Assembly (NCBI GenBank): GCA_035559815.1
Contig: DATMAT010000063.1
Coordinates: 62,001 to 126,000, forward strand
Origin: Thermodesulfobacteriota bacterium
GTDB taxonomy: Bacteria > Desulfobacterota_D > UBA1144 > Nemesobacterales > CSP1-2
DNA: 64,000 nt
Reading direction: 5' to 3'
Part shown: positions 1-8,100 of the stretch, piece by piece
Numbering within the stretch: position 1 is the stretch's first letter
How the letters are laid out: each line of letters opens with the position of its first letter
Position numbers and translations under genes: made by a program
The notes under the pieces: generated by a model
Seen by the model: the letters and a program-made list of their open reading frames with translations, nothing else
Told to the model about the DNA's origin: nothing
The model's database searches: none

Positions 1-702
1 GACAATGAGTATTATTTCGTCGCTCTCTGCCACAAAAAAGTTCTTGGCAAAACCTATCTGCATGGTTTCAGATAGCTTCACTATCTTTCTAAGCTCTGCC
101 ACCCCTTTTTTAGGAACTACCGCATTACAATCCGGCCGGATATCGCTTTTGGTGTTTCTATCGACAAGTGAAAGCCTGTGGCCATCGGTAGCCACTAATC
201 TCAGACTCTTTTTACCGATCTTTTGAAAATAAATCCCGGCTAGATTCCTTCTGAGGTCATCAGGGGAAACAGCAAAAATGGTCTTATTTACCATATCGTC
301 AATAACAGAACTCTCGATAGAGAAAAGATGTTCAGAGGAAACCGATGGAATCGACGGGAAATCTTCGCTGGGTAGACCGGCTATTTTAAACATCGCCGAT
401 GACGTACTTAAGCGGGCCCAGTGGTTTCCGACTTCCTCGACTTCAACCTCGCCGTGCGGTATCTCCTTCACAATCTCGTAGAGCTTTTTCGCCGGTAAAG
501 CAATGCTGCCTGTCTTGGTAACTTCGGCATTGCACCAGGCGCACATGGTTGTTTCTAGGTCGGTAGCAGTAAGCCCTAGCTTATTCTTGGATGCATCGAC
601 CAAGACATGCGAGAGAACAGGCATGGTTGCCCTTCTTTCCGTGATTCCTTGAATTAGTCCAAGCCTTTCTGAAAATCTCGACGCATCTACTTTGAATTTC
701 AT
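1..702 (-). CDS. dnaN: DNA polymerase III beta subunit (sliding clamp), N-terminal part
   Basis: This is the 5' part of dnaN, cut off by the left window edge; 234 codons are visible. The translation begins MKFKVDASRFSERLGLIQG and continues with the clamp signatures VLSHVLVDAS, LTATDLET and LVATDGHRLSLV, which cover domain I and the start of domain II. The clamp encircles DNA and tethers the replicative polymerase. The ATG at 702 follows an AGAGGT ribosome-binding site. It lies downstream of dnaA on the same strand, the classical dnaA-dnaN order, with the origin candidate between them. The full protein should be about 370 residues, so roughly 135 are missing. Confidence 0.95.
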   Translation of the reverse strand, partial: MKFKVDASRFSERLGLIQGITERRATMPVLSHVLVDASKNKLGLTATDLETTMCAWCNAEVTKTGSIALPAKKLYEIVKEIPHGEVEVEEVGNHWARLSTSSAMFKIAGLPSEDFPSIPSVSSEHLFSIESSVIDDMVNKTIFAVSPDDLRRNLAGIYFQKIGKKSLRLVATDGHRLSLVDRNTKSDIRPDCNAVVPKKGVAELRKIVKLSETMQIGFAKNFFVAESDEIILIV

Positions 703-720
703 TTTTTCTACCTCTGCTGA

Positions 721-926
721 TTTAGCTATTATATTAAAAGATCGTAGTAGCAGTAGTAGTGGCTGTGATATTGTGGATAAGTATTTTAACCTGCCTATAT
801 CACGACATTTTTGGTGTTGATTAGCCTGTTGACAAGCTCATTATTGCATCCACATCCATCCACAGTTTTTTTACGCACAATTTCTTCCACAGTTTTTCCC
901 ACAGCTTTTTCCACGCATTATCCACT
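721..926. other. oriC: oriC candidate: DnaA boxes, DnaA-trio-like repeat and AT-rich stretch
   Basis: The dnaA-dnaN spacer holds a perfect DnaA box TGTGGATAA at 772-780 and a one-mismatch box TTATCCACT at 918-926, which overlaps the dnaA stop codon. Between them are at least five degenerate TCCACA-type 9-mers in the same orientation (846-854, 856-864, 883-891, 895-903, 907-915). To the left of the perfect box is TAGTAGCAGTAGTAG (745-759), followed by a short GC-richer TGGCTG. Further left is the AT-rich stretch 721-740. This order (AT-rich, TAG trios, GC spacer, TGTGGATAA) matches the basal unwinding system described for bacterial origins. Position and motifs are seen; origin function is inferred. 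Confidence 0.75.
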
Positions 927-2258
927 TCTCAAAGCCTCGATTTTTCTGGATACCAAATCTACTCTGCTCTTGAGGGTTGAGTTTTGGCCCATCTGTGTCT
1001 CTATTTTTCTGACGGCGTGGATTACCGTAGAGTGGTCTTTGCCGCCGAATTTTTCTCCTATCTCCGGGAAGGATGCCCCGGTATATCTTCTGGCTAGATA
1101 CATGGCAATTTGCCTAGGTTCGGCGATGTTTTTCTGTTTCCTCTCCGATTTTAAGTCTTGAATTTTAATCCCGAAGAAGTTAGCTACCTCTTTTTGGATG
1201 GACTCTATACTCAGTATTCTTCTACCCTGTTCCTTTATTATGTTTTTGAGCGCCTCTTTGGCCAGGTCTGTGTTGATTTCTGTGTTAAGGAGTCTGGTGT
1301 AGGCAATTATATTATTTAGGGTTCCTTCTAGTTCCCGGACGTTTGATGTAATGCTCTCGGCCAAGAATATGGCCACGTCGTTGGGAAGCGATACCCCAGC
1401 GGATTCGGCCCTGTTTTTGAGTATCGCCACCTTCGTTTCTATCTCCGGAGGTTGAATATCCGCTATCAATCCCCACTCAAACCTCGATTTCAGTCTTTCT
1501 TCCAGATAGGTCATGTCCTTAGGGGATTTATCACAAGTAATTACTATCTGCTTTTTTGATTCGTATAGCGTGTTGAAGGTATGGAAAAACTCCTCTTGAG
1601 TGCTTTCCTTACCAGCGATGAATTGTATGTCGTCTATCAGCAGTACATCGCAGCCGAACCGGTAAGTATTCCGAAAGTGCTCCATCTTGTTGGACTTGAT
1701 GCTGTTAATAACCTGGTTGGTGAAGTGTTCAGCGGATATGCAGCACACCCGGGCCATTCTGGACGTGTTCCTGAGTACGTAGTTACCGATGGCATTGATT
1801 AAATGGCTCTTCCCCAGGCCTACGCCGCCGTAAATAAAAAGTGGGTTGTAGATTTCTCCCGGCCTTCCGGCCACGGCAGTGGAAGCAGCGTGGGCAAATT
1901 GGTTGCTGGGTCCCACGATAAAGCGCTCAAAAACGTAATTCGGGTTAAGGATGCCGGTGAACAGGGCTTCCTTGTATGGTCCTCTCGGCGCCGAGTCTTC
2001 CTCTTCCTCCTGAGCCTGCACGGCCCCTGCGGCTTCCGATACAATCTTTACCTGGTATTTCCTCTGGTAAACCTCTTTTACCGTGTCGGTGATAAAATCC
2101 AGGTAATGGTTGTTTATCCAGTCAGTGTCGAATTGGCTATTGGCCTTTAGGGTAATAGAGTCTTCGTTTTGTGAGATTAATTTGAGAGGGGTAAACCAGA
2201 AAAGCACCTGGGGGTTCGACTTTTTCTTTATTCTTTCGAGCACATCCTCCCAGGCCAC
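918..2258 (-). CDS. dnaA: Chromosomal replication initiator DnaA
   Basis: DnaA binds DnaA boxes and melts the origin. With a GTG start at 2258 the product is 446 residues, the usual length. Domain I begins VAWEDVLERIKKKSNPQ; the linker is Glu-rich; the AAA+ domain has Walker A GGVGLGKS near residues 144-151 and Walker B LLIDDIQF; the C-terminal DNA-binding helix-turn-helix contains DHSTVIHAVRKIE near 411-423. The reading frame stays open to an ATG at 2552, but those 98 extra codons translate across two DnaA boxes and the -10 region of a likely promoter and resemble no DnaA domain. I therefore take the start at or near 2258. No good Shine-Dalgarno sits at normal distance from this GTG (AAGGAG is 18 nt upstream), so the exact start is uncertain. 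Confidence 0.95.
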   Translation of the reverse strand: MAWEDVLERIKKKSNPQVLFWFTPLKLISQNEDSITLKANSQFDTDWINNHYLDFITDTVKEVYQRKYQVKIVSEAAGAVQAQEEEEDSAPRGPYKEALFTGILNPNYVFERFIVGPSNQFAHAASTAVAGRPGEIYNPLFIYGGVGLGKSHLINAIGNYVLRNTSRMARVCCISAEHFTNQVINSIKSNKMEHFRNTYRFGCDVLLIDDIQFIAGKESTQEEFFHTFNTLYESKKQIVITCDKSPKDMTYLEERLKSRFEWGLIADIQPPEIETKVAILKNRAESAGVSLPNDVAIFLAESITSNVRELEGTLNNIIAYTRLLNTEINTDLAKEALKNIIKEQGRRILSIESIQKEVANFFGIKIQDLKSERKQKNIAEPRQIAMYLARRYTGASFPEIGEKFGGKDHSTVIHAVRKIETQMGQNSTLKSRVDLVSRKIEALRSG

Positions 2259-2463
2259 CTTCTCTAGCCTGTTTGTCTCCTTAGGGCTGTGGGATGTATG
2301 GCCCTGGGATAGTACTGGAGCTATAAAGCTTGTTTCTCCTTTTCCTGCGGGTTCTCCATACTGGTCAGAGAATAGGGACTTGAGATTGCGGCCTAATGTC
2401 ACCCTTTTGCTAGTAGCCAAGACTCTCCGAATCCTCCAAAACAGAAAACAACTCTTCCACAGC

Positions 2464-2484
2464 TTATCAACAGATTGTGGATAA
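2464..2484. promoter_or_regulatory. Inverted pair of DnaA boxes upstream of dnaA
   Basis: TTATCAACA (2464-2472, one mismatch) and TGTGGATAA (2476-2484, perfect) face each other across 3 bp. A weaker TCTTCCACA lies at 2454-2462. They sit about 200 bp upstream of the proposed dnaA start, in its leader. Such clusters serve dnaA autoregulation and, in bipartite origins, form the second origin lobe. Either role here is inference. Confidence 0.7.
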
Positions 2485-2535
2485 CTTTTTAAGGTAGATA
2501 GGTTGGTAAGCTTCCCCCCTAAGCTTGTGAATCTA

Positions 2536-2565
2536 AATCTAACAGATACCAAAAGAGATTGTCAA
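2536..2565 (-). promoter_or_regulatory. Putative sigma70 promoter of dnaA
   Basis: On the minus strand a perfect TTGACA (-35, 2565-2560) is followed after 18 bp by TAGATT (-10, 2541-2536, 4/6 matches). Transcription would start near 2529, upstream of the DnaA-box pair. The ATG at 2552 would then lie inside the promoter, which supports the shorter DnaA. The spacing is slightly long and the -10 is imperfect. Confidence 0.45.
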
Positions 2566-3158
2566 GGTCTATTTTTAAGTCCAATATTGGCAGGAGGTTA
2601 GGATGGTAGGGGCTGACTATTTTTGAATTTAAAAAGGAGCACATTGTAACATAGATGCTATTTAACTTACTGATATAATTGCAAAAAATCTATTTTGTTA
2701 TTTGAAAAATACCCAGATTTTGATTGAAACCCTTCGTTGTCGCAGTTATGGTTTCAGGTCAATTGCGAGGAACCCTTCAGCAGTCTCAGGGCAAACTCGT
2801 GACGAGGCAGTCCCTCTCCGGCACGTCATTGCGAGGGAGTCCTTTGGTAAACTCAGAGCCTGTCCTGAGCGGAGCGTAGGAATAAATTCCACGACCGAAG
2901 CAATCTAAATACGCGATTGCCACGCCGCCAAAAGACGGCGGCTCGCAATGACGGAATAAAATAGGATGAGGGGAATAAATGAAGGTGAGGCAGATTGCAA
3001 CATTGGGTATCAATGCGAGGACCCTGAGGAAAGCGAAGGAGATGAAGCAGCCCGTTGAAAGAAAGACGAGATTTCTTCGCTATAGCAATGACGAGGAGGA
3101 GGGATAGTGCCGGCGCCCACAATAACAAAGAGAGAAAAATTGCTAGTATCCTTCTGCG
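2566..3158. repeat. Gene-free stretch with dispersed CATTGCGAG/GCAATCT repeat
   Basis: No credible gene lies here. The left third (2600-2720) is AT-rich. The segment 2750-2955 is a dispersed repeat: a 55-bp core at 2852-2906 matches 22773-22827 in inverted orientation with one mismatch. A second block, 2917-2953, contains the hairpin CGCCGCCAAAAGACGGCGG and has a counterpart near 22900-22940. Short open frames through this area are translations of the repeat. Confidence 0.8.
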
Positions 3159-4496
3159 CTAAAAAACGTCCGAGTTCCTAGCCTGCCGCGCCTTTCTTTC
3201 GTCGACGAATTGTAGTAGAACAAGGCCTAGTATGAAGAATATGATGACAGAGAGAATGGAATTTCTGGCACTTCCGGTCATCTGGTTTATTCCAGCAAAC
3301 ACAAAAGGGCCCCAGATTGCGGAGAACTTGCTGAAAACGGTATAAAAACCATAAAACTCTGCGCTCGCTCTCTCCGGGATCATAGAGCCGTAGAACGAGC
3401 GGCTTAACGCTTGTGAGCCGCCCATCACCAGCCCGGCCATAACCCCGGCGGCAAAGAATTGGGCGGTCGTGTTAATGAAGTAGGCGTATACGACGATAAA
3501 CGACCAGAGCAGAAGTGTCGCCATAATCGTCTTTTTCGTGCCGGCAAGTTCTGCCAGCTTGCTGAACGCAATCGCCCCGACCGAGGCAACGGCCTGAATG
3601 ATGAGAACGGTGATGAGAAGGTGTGTAGTAGAGAGCTTGAGCTCTTCCTTCCCATAGATGGTGGCCATGTTGAGCACCGTCTGAATACCGTCGTTATACA
3701 GCATGAAGGAGAGAAGAAAGAGGACCAGGTGTCTAAACTTTCGGACGCGCCTTGTGGTTTCTATAAGCCTGGATAAACCGACGGCGGCGTATGCGGCAGG
3801 GATGAACCTAAAGCCCTCATAGCCTTTAGGAAGAGACCCGGGGCGGTTATCTTCGGTAAGGGCTTTTGCGGCAAATAATGTAAATCCGGCCCACCAGAGC
3901 CCGGCGCCAAGAATGCCGATCCTTACCGCTTGGGTTTGGGAAATCCCGAATATGTGATGAAAAGCAACGAGGCCGAAAGATAGGGCGAGCTGAAGCCCCC
4001 CGCCGACGTAGCCGTAGGAAAACCCCTTACCCGAGACCATGTCCATTTTCTCATCGGTGGCTATAACCGGTAGAAACGCATCGTAGAAGACGTTTGCGCC
4101 AATAAAGCAAATCTGAGCGATGACAAAAAATGTGAGTGTGCTCCACACATCCCCTGACTTTGAGAAGAAAAGTAATATGGTGAAGAGTGAGCCGGTGTAG
4201 GCTAAGAGTAGCAAAAAACGCTTTTTGGCGTTTGCAAAGTCGGCCACGGCGCCTAGGAGCGGTGCCAGGAGAAATGTGATGATAGCGGCTACGCCAATAG
4301 CAATTCCCCAGAGGGTGGTGGCTTTGTAGACCGTACCGCCGATACTTATCCCGTCGGGGCCGACAACGACTGAGGCAAAATAGACCGGTAAAAGTCCTAC
4401 GGCAACGGTCGTAGCGTATGCCGAGTTGGCCCAGTCGTACATACACCAGCCGAAAATCGTCTTGGGGTCGTTTTTAGGAGGATTTGGTTTGTTCAT
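3159..4496 (-). CDS. UMF1-type MFS transporter (Atg22-like)
   Basis: The protein has about 445 residues and twelve hydrophobic segments, placing it in the inner membrane. The N-terminus FGWCMYDWANSAYATTV is the hallmark of the UMF1/Atg22-like branch of the major facilitator superfamily, named after a vacuolar amino-acid effluxer; bacterial substrates are mostly unknown. The region GGSQALSRSFYGSMIPERASAEFYGFY is also typical of the branch (read it at about two thirds of the gene). I chose the ATG at 4496; a GTG at 4505 is equally open, and neither has a clear Shine-Dalgarno. It lies downstream of the acyl-ACP synthetase fusion on the same strand, separated by a palindromic repeat. The family call is secure; the substrate is unknown. 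Confidence 0.85.
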   Translation of the reverse strand: MNKPNPPKNDPKTIFGWCMYDWANSAYATTVAVGLLPVYFASVVVGPDGISIGGTVYKATTLWGIAIGVAAIITFLLAPLLGAVADFANAKKRFLLLLAYTGSLFTILLFFSKSGDVWSTLTFFVIAQICFIGANVFYDAFLPVIATDEKMDMVSGKGFSYGYVGGGLQLALSFGLVAFHHIFGISQTQAVRIGILGAGLWWAGFTLFAAKALTEDNRPGSLPKGYEGFRFIPAAYAAVGLSRLIETTRRVRKFRHLVLFLLSFMLYNDGIQTVLNMATIYGKEELKLSTTHLLITVLIIQAVASVGAIAFSKLAELAGTKKTIMATLLLWSFIVVYAYFINTTAQFFAAGVMAGLVMGGSQALSRSFYGSMIPERASAEFYGFYTVFSKFSAIWGPFVFAGINQMTGSARNSILSVIIFFILGLVLLQFVDERKARQARNSDVF

Positions 4497-4514
4497 TTTG
4501 AGCACTTAGCCGCG

Positions 4515-4604
4515 TACATACATGAGTTTAGTGAATAAGGCGATGCATGATACATGATGCAGGATAAAGATGTCATGAATCGTGCATCTTCCATCATTCA
4601 TCCT
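4515..4604. repeat. GATGCATGATAC-type palindromic repeat
   Basis: The spacer between the transporter and the synthetase fusion contains ATGCATGATACATGATGCAG and, after a short gap, CATGAATCGTGCATCTTCC, so it can fold into an imperfect hairpin. Related sequences occur at 19802-19856, near 46720-46800 and inside the element at 49296-49508. Confidence 0.65.
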
Positions 4605-7272
4605 GTTTTTTTTCAAGCCCCAGCACGGCTTCTTTCCATTTGTCCACCATATCTTGATAAAGGTTCTTCTTATTGTTGTTATCCTCTTTGGGTGGTGGCT
4701 TTATCGGGTCTCCCACGGTGATTCTAATCTTGGCAAACCGGAATTCCGGGTGAAGGTGGGAGAGCGTGTCTATGGCACCTTCTATGAGGATCGGCACTAT
4801 GGGTGCCCCGGTCTCCACGCTCAAGATTCCGGCTCCGAGCCGCGGAGGCATAATTGTACCGGTATTCGTTCTTCCCCCTTCAGGGAATATACATACTACC
4901 ATATCCCGCTTAAGCCCGGCGTAGCAAAGCCGGAGAGATTCGCCAAGCGTTTGACTGCTGCCGGTGAGGACTACGCGCGCCAGTTTGATAATCCATGAGA
5001 TAGGGGGCCTCCTAAAAAATTCGCCAAAAGCGAGGAACATAAGCCGGTCGAGCATCCGTCCGGGCATCAAGGCATAGATTAGAATCGGGTCGATGAAGCT
5101 CTGATGGTTTGGGCAGATAAGGACGGCACCTTCCCTGGGTATTTTATTTAGACCCTCGATTCTGATTCGAAAAGCGACTCTCAAAATGATAGATGTAATT
5201 AACTGAAGTGTTCTCACCAGTAAGCGTTTAACCAAGCCTCGATTGAGGTTAAAAACATCTTCTAGCGGCGGCGAAGGTGGAGTGTCAAACAGGTTCTTTA
5301 CCAATAAATCTTTTTCTTCTTCGATGTGGGTGTTAATCACTTCGTCCGGCCTGGCCTGCCTAACTTCTTCTATTAGGTTCAGCATATCGCCGATCGTACG
5401 CACTCTGGGTAATTCATCCTCTTTCAATTTAACCTCGAACTCTTTTTCCAGAAGAACGGTGACCTCGATTAGAGTGAGCGAGTCAAGCCCCAGGTCAATA
5501 GAGAGGTCTTGAGAGGGGTAAAAAGGTCCTTTGATATCCGCAATTTCTTGAAGCCTTTTAAGAAAACGGGCCGAGTACGGCGCCTCTAAGAGCGCTTTTT
5601 CTTCGGGAGAAAGGGGTATTTCTTCTTCTCTTGACAGGTACTTTTGGTCCCTCACTAACTTTTCAATCTCTCCTCTCTTTAGTTTTCCAAGCCTGGTTTT
5701 GGGGAGCTCATCGTAGAGGATCTGGAGTTCTGTAACCTGCATGTAGGAGGGTAGGCTAGACCCGGTGTTGGCCACTTCAGAACGTATTCGTTCGCGGGTA
5801 TTGAAAACTCCACGTGCGGCAATTTCTTTTTTCTCCGGCACCACTACCATCAAAAGTCCCCTTACTTCGCCATGGTCAGTTAGCGAGGGAAGGACGCAGA
5901 TTTCCTTCACCAGAGGGATCTTTTCGTAGTGCCTTTCCACGTCCTCGGGGTATATGTTTTTTCCCGAGGGAAGCACTATGACCTCCTTGGCTCTACCGAT
6001 AATGGTTATATTCCCTTTTGGGTCGACCATACCCAGGTCGCCGGTATGAAGCCATCCGTGCCTTAGCACCTCACCGGTAGCGGTTTCGTTCTTGTAGTAG
6101 CCTCTCATAACGTTGGGGCCGCGGACACATATCTCCCCGACGCCGTCCGGGCCTGGGGAATCTATTCGCACTTCGACCCCGGGCACGGGCCTCCCGGCGG
6201 TGCCGGGCATGGGGTTATTCGGACGGGTGATGGATATAACCGGTGATGTTTCGGTGAGTCCATAGCCCTCGAGAATGACAAATCCCAGGTTTAAGAAACG
6301 CTCGGATATACCGGCGTCAAGCTTAGCCCCGCCACTGGCGAAGAAACGAAGCTTTCTTCCGAAAGGTTCATGAATCTTTCTAAAAAATATACTTCCGAGC
6401 CGAAAACCGGTTTTCTCCCTGACCCATCTTGAGACCGCATAGAGAGACCAGAAAAGCATTCTCCATACTAAGCCCAGGGAATCGACCTTTCTGAAGATCT
6501 CCCGGTCGAGCAGGGCGAAGAGCTTTGGTACAGCGGGGAAGATGGTAACACCGGTTTCTCTCATTGCACTCAACAGGTCGGTGCTCTTTAGGGAGTAGGA
6601 AAAGGTAATCGTTGCCCCGGCAATCAGCGGAGCCAGAAACCCAACGGTGCAGGAAAAGACGTGATGAAGGGGTAGGATGTTGAGCACGTTGTCCTTGGAT
6701 GAGACCTTAATCTGGCTCAAGATGGCCTCGACATTGTTCAATATGTTTTTACAGGTAAGTTGAACACCCTTTGGAGACCCGGTAGTACCCGAAGTGAATA
6801 TTATGGACATCAGGTCATCCGGGTTTAGAGTAGCTGCTTTGAATCCGTTGGTCCGCTCCGCAAAGGAGCTCAGGGACTCGATTGAAATCAATCGAATTGG
6901 GGCTTTATCATTGGTAAGGAGCCTTGCCAGTTCATCGAGCTGTTTTTTATCTGCGATAACGGCCTTCGAATCCGAAAACTTCAACAGGGATAGAATGTCT
7001 TCCGAGTTTAGCTGTGCATCTAGCGGTATAACCACTCCTCCCAAGAGATGAATTGCCAGATAAGCTATTGCCCATCCCGGAGTATTTGTACCGTATAGCG
7101 AGATGTGGTCTCCCCGATTGAGACCTTGCTCTCGGAGTTGAGAAGCTGCCCGTAGACAAAGCCTCCTTAGCTCAAGGTAGGTAATCCGCTGGTAGCCGTC
7201 GGGGAGTTTTATTTGAAGAGCGGTCTTTTCCGGCTCTTTTTCTGCCCAATGATTAAGTTTTTCCGCAATCAT
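4594..7272 (-). CDS. Fused acyl-ACP synthetase, acyl carrier domain and 1-acylglycerol-3-phosphate acyltransferase
   Basis: This 892-residue protein joins three lipid modules. Residues 1 to about 545 are an AMP-forming acyl ligase with TSGTTGSPKG (160-169), EGYGLTETSP and LHTGDLG (408-414). Residues about 575-640 are an acyl-carrier domain with DLGLDSLTL; Ser598 would carry phosphopantetheine. Residues about 700-870 are a PlsC-type acyltransferase with NHQSFID, the HX4D motif at 723-728, and FPEGGRT. An activated fatty acid could pass to the internal carrier and then to lysophosphatidate. E. coli Aas has the same activities in the opposite order and no carrier domain. I start at ATG 7272, because the upstream open extension is translated from a repeat. 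A TetR gene lies just upstream on the same strand. Confidence 0.88.
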   Translation of the reverse strand: MIAEKLNHWAEKEPEKTALQIKLPDGYQRITYLELRRLCLRAASQLREQGLNRGDHISLYGTNTPGWAIAYLAIHLLGGVVIPLDAQLNSEDILSLLKFSDSKAVIADKKQLDELARLLTNDKAPIRLISIESLSSFAERTNGFKAATLNPDDLMSIIFTSGTTGSPKGVQLTCKNILNNVEAILSQIKVSSKDNVLNILPLHHVFSCTVGFLAPLIAGATITFSYSLKSTDLLSAMRETGVTIFPAVPKLFALLDREIFRKVDSLGLVWRMLFWSLYAVSRWVREKTGFRLGSIFFRKIHEPFGRKLRFFASGGAKLDAGISERFLNLGFVILEGYGLTETSPVISITRPNNPMPGTAGRPVPGVEVRIDSPGPDGVGEICVRGPNVMRGYYKNETATGEVLRHGWLHTGDLGMVDPKGNITIIGRAKEVIVLPSGKNIYPEDVERHYEKIPLVKEICVLPSLTDHGEVRGLLMVVVPEKKEIAARGVFNTRERIRSEVANTGSSLPSYMQVTELQILYDELPKTRLGKLKRGEIEKLVRDQKYLSREEEIPLSPEEKALLEAPYSARFLKRLQEIADIKGPFYPSQDLSIDLGLDSLTLIEVTVLLEKEFEVKLKEDELPRVRTIGDMLNLIEEVRQARPDEVINTHIEEEKDLLVKNLFDTPPSPPLEDVFNLNRGLVKRLLVRTLQLITSIILRVAFRIRIEGLNKIPREGAVLICPNHQSFIDPILIYALMPGRMLDRLMFLAFGEFFRRPPISWIIKLARVVLTGSSQTLGESLRLCYAGLKRDMVVCIFPEGGRTNTGTIMPPRLGAGILSVETGAPIVPILIEGAIDTLSHLHPEFRFAKIRITVGDPIKPPPKEDNNNKKNLYQDMVDKWKEAVLGLEKKQDE

Positions 7273-7289
7273 TTCATTTTTATTAGGTA

Positions 7290-7345
7290 ATGCATTTAAC
7301 CACAAAGCCTGTGTCGAGCTTAGTCGAGACAGCACAAAGACACTA
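7290..7345. repeat. TTAACCACAAAG-type intergenic repeat fragment
   Basis: The segment TTTAACCACAAAGCCTGTG followed by AGCACAAAGACACTAAGC is a member of the dispersed TTA(A/G)CCAC family also seen at 19764, 21080, 45178 and 49296. It underlies the spurious N-terminal extension of the synthetase fusion. Confidence 0.5.
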
Positions 7346-7457
7346 AGCAAAAATATAGTATATAAAAGTAAGTAGTCAGGATTCAGAATAAAATTTTATC
7401 TCCAGCATTCTGGTTTCTAACTCCTAACCTCTGCATTTCGTTTTAACCCCTTATTTC

Positions 7458-8057
7458 CTATTTGTGCCTTCCTGGTGATAAATTGACCTTTGAATTAAGA
7501 GCCCGGAGACTGGCTTCTACCACCTCTTTTGTCTTGCCACTCATTTTTCCCCTTAGTCTCCCGGTTGCTCTAAGCGTTGCCGGCTGAAGGACGATTCCCA
7601 GAAGGATCGAGGCGCTCAGTTCGGGGTCATGGATTTTAAACTCGCCGCTTTTAAATCCGGCTCTCACGAAATCGAACACCAGGTTATGAGGATTTAACTT
7701 TGGATTAAGCTTATCCTTCTGGGGAAAGTGATGCTCGGATAACAGTATAAATTTGAAGGTGATGGGGTCCTCGTCGAAGAAGGAATAGAAAAACTCGACT
7801 GCGGACTTTATACGCTCGGAGAATGTTCCGCCGCCTTGGAGAATAGACTTGAGCAGAGCACCGAATTTTTCCAGTTCGTTTTTGTAGAGAATGAGAGCCA
7901 TTTCCTCTTTACTGGTGTAATGGCGGTAAAGCGCGCCCTCCGAACACCTCGCCTCACTGGCTATGTCCTTAATGGTTACCTGGTTGATGCCCCTCGAAGC
8001 AAAGAGTCTTATCGCCGTTTTCTCGATGGATTCTAGTTTAGTGGTTGGCTTAGCCAT
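7458..8057 (-). CDS. TetR/AcrR-family transcriptional regulator
   Basis: The 199-residue protein starts MAKPTTKLESIEKTAIRLFA and has the TetR helix-turn-helix TIKDIASEARCSEGALYRHY near residues 28-47. The C-terminal ligand domain is helical and not assignable. An earlier ATG at 8093 lies inside a perfect operator-like palindrome, so the ATG at 8057 is preferred. The gene lies about 185 bp upstream of the acyl-ACP synthetase fusion on the same strand. TetR proteins next to acyl ligases often sense acyl-CoA and repress fatty-acid genes (for example FadR of Bacillus). Control of the lipid enzyme and of itself is therefore a reasonable inference. Confidence 0.88.
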   Translation of the reverse strand: MAKPTTKLESIEKTAIRLFASRGINQVTIKDIASEARCSEGALYRHYTSKEEMALILYKNELEKFGALLKSILQGGGTFSERIKSAVEFFYSFFDEDPITFKFILLSEHHFPQKDKLNPKLNPHNLVFDFVRAGFKSGEFKIHDPELSASILLGIVLQPATLRATGRLRGKMSGKTKEVVEASLRALNSKVNLSPGRHK

Positions 8058-8082
8058 TTTATACTGCCACTCTCGATATGAA

Positions 8083-8100
8083 TAAGTGAACATTCACTTA
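8083..8100. promoter_or_regulatory. Palindromic operator of the TetR regulator
   Basis: TAAGTGAACATTCACTTA is a perfect inverted repeat with 8-bp arms and a CA centre, placed 26 bp upstream of the TetR start codon. Its length, symmetry and TGAA...TTCA core resemble TetR-family operators such as those of fatty-acid FadR regulators. Autoregulation is inferred. Confidence 0.7.

Noticed and set aside
2259-2552. N-terminal extension of DnaA in open frame
   Set aside because: It translates DnaA boxes and a promoter -10 region, has no similarity to DnaA domain I, and domain I starts cleanly at 2258.
2702-2908. Open frame upstream of dnaA
   Set aside because: It runs through the dispersed repeat shared with 22773-22827, has no ribosome-binding site and reads as repeat translation.
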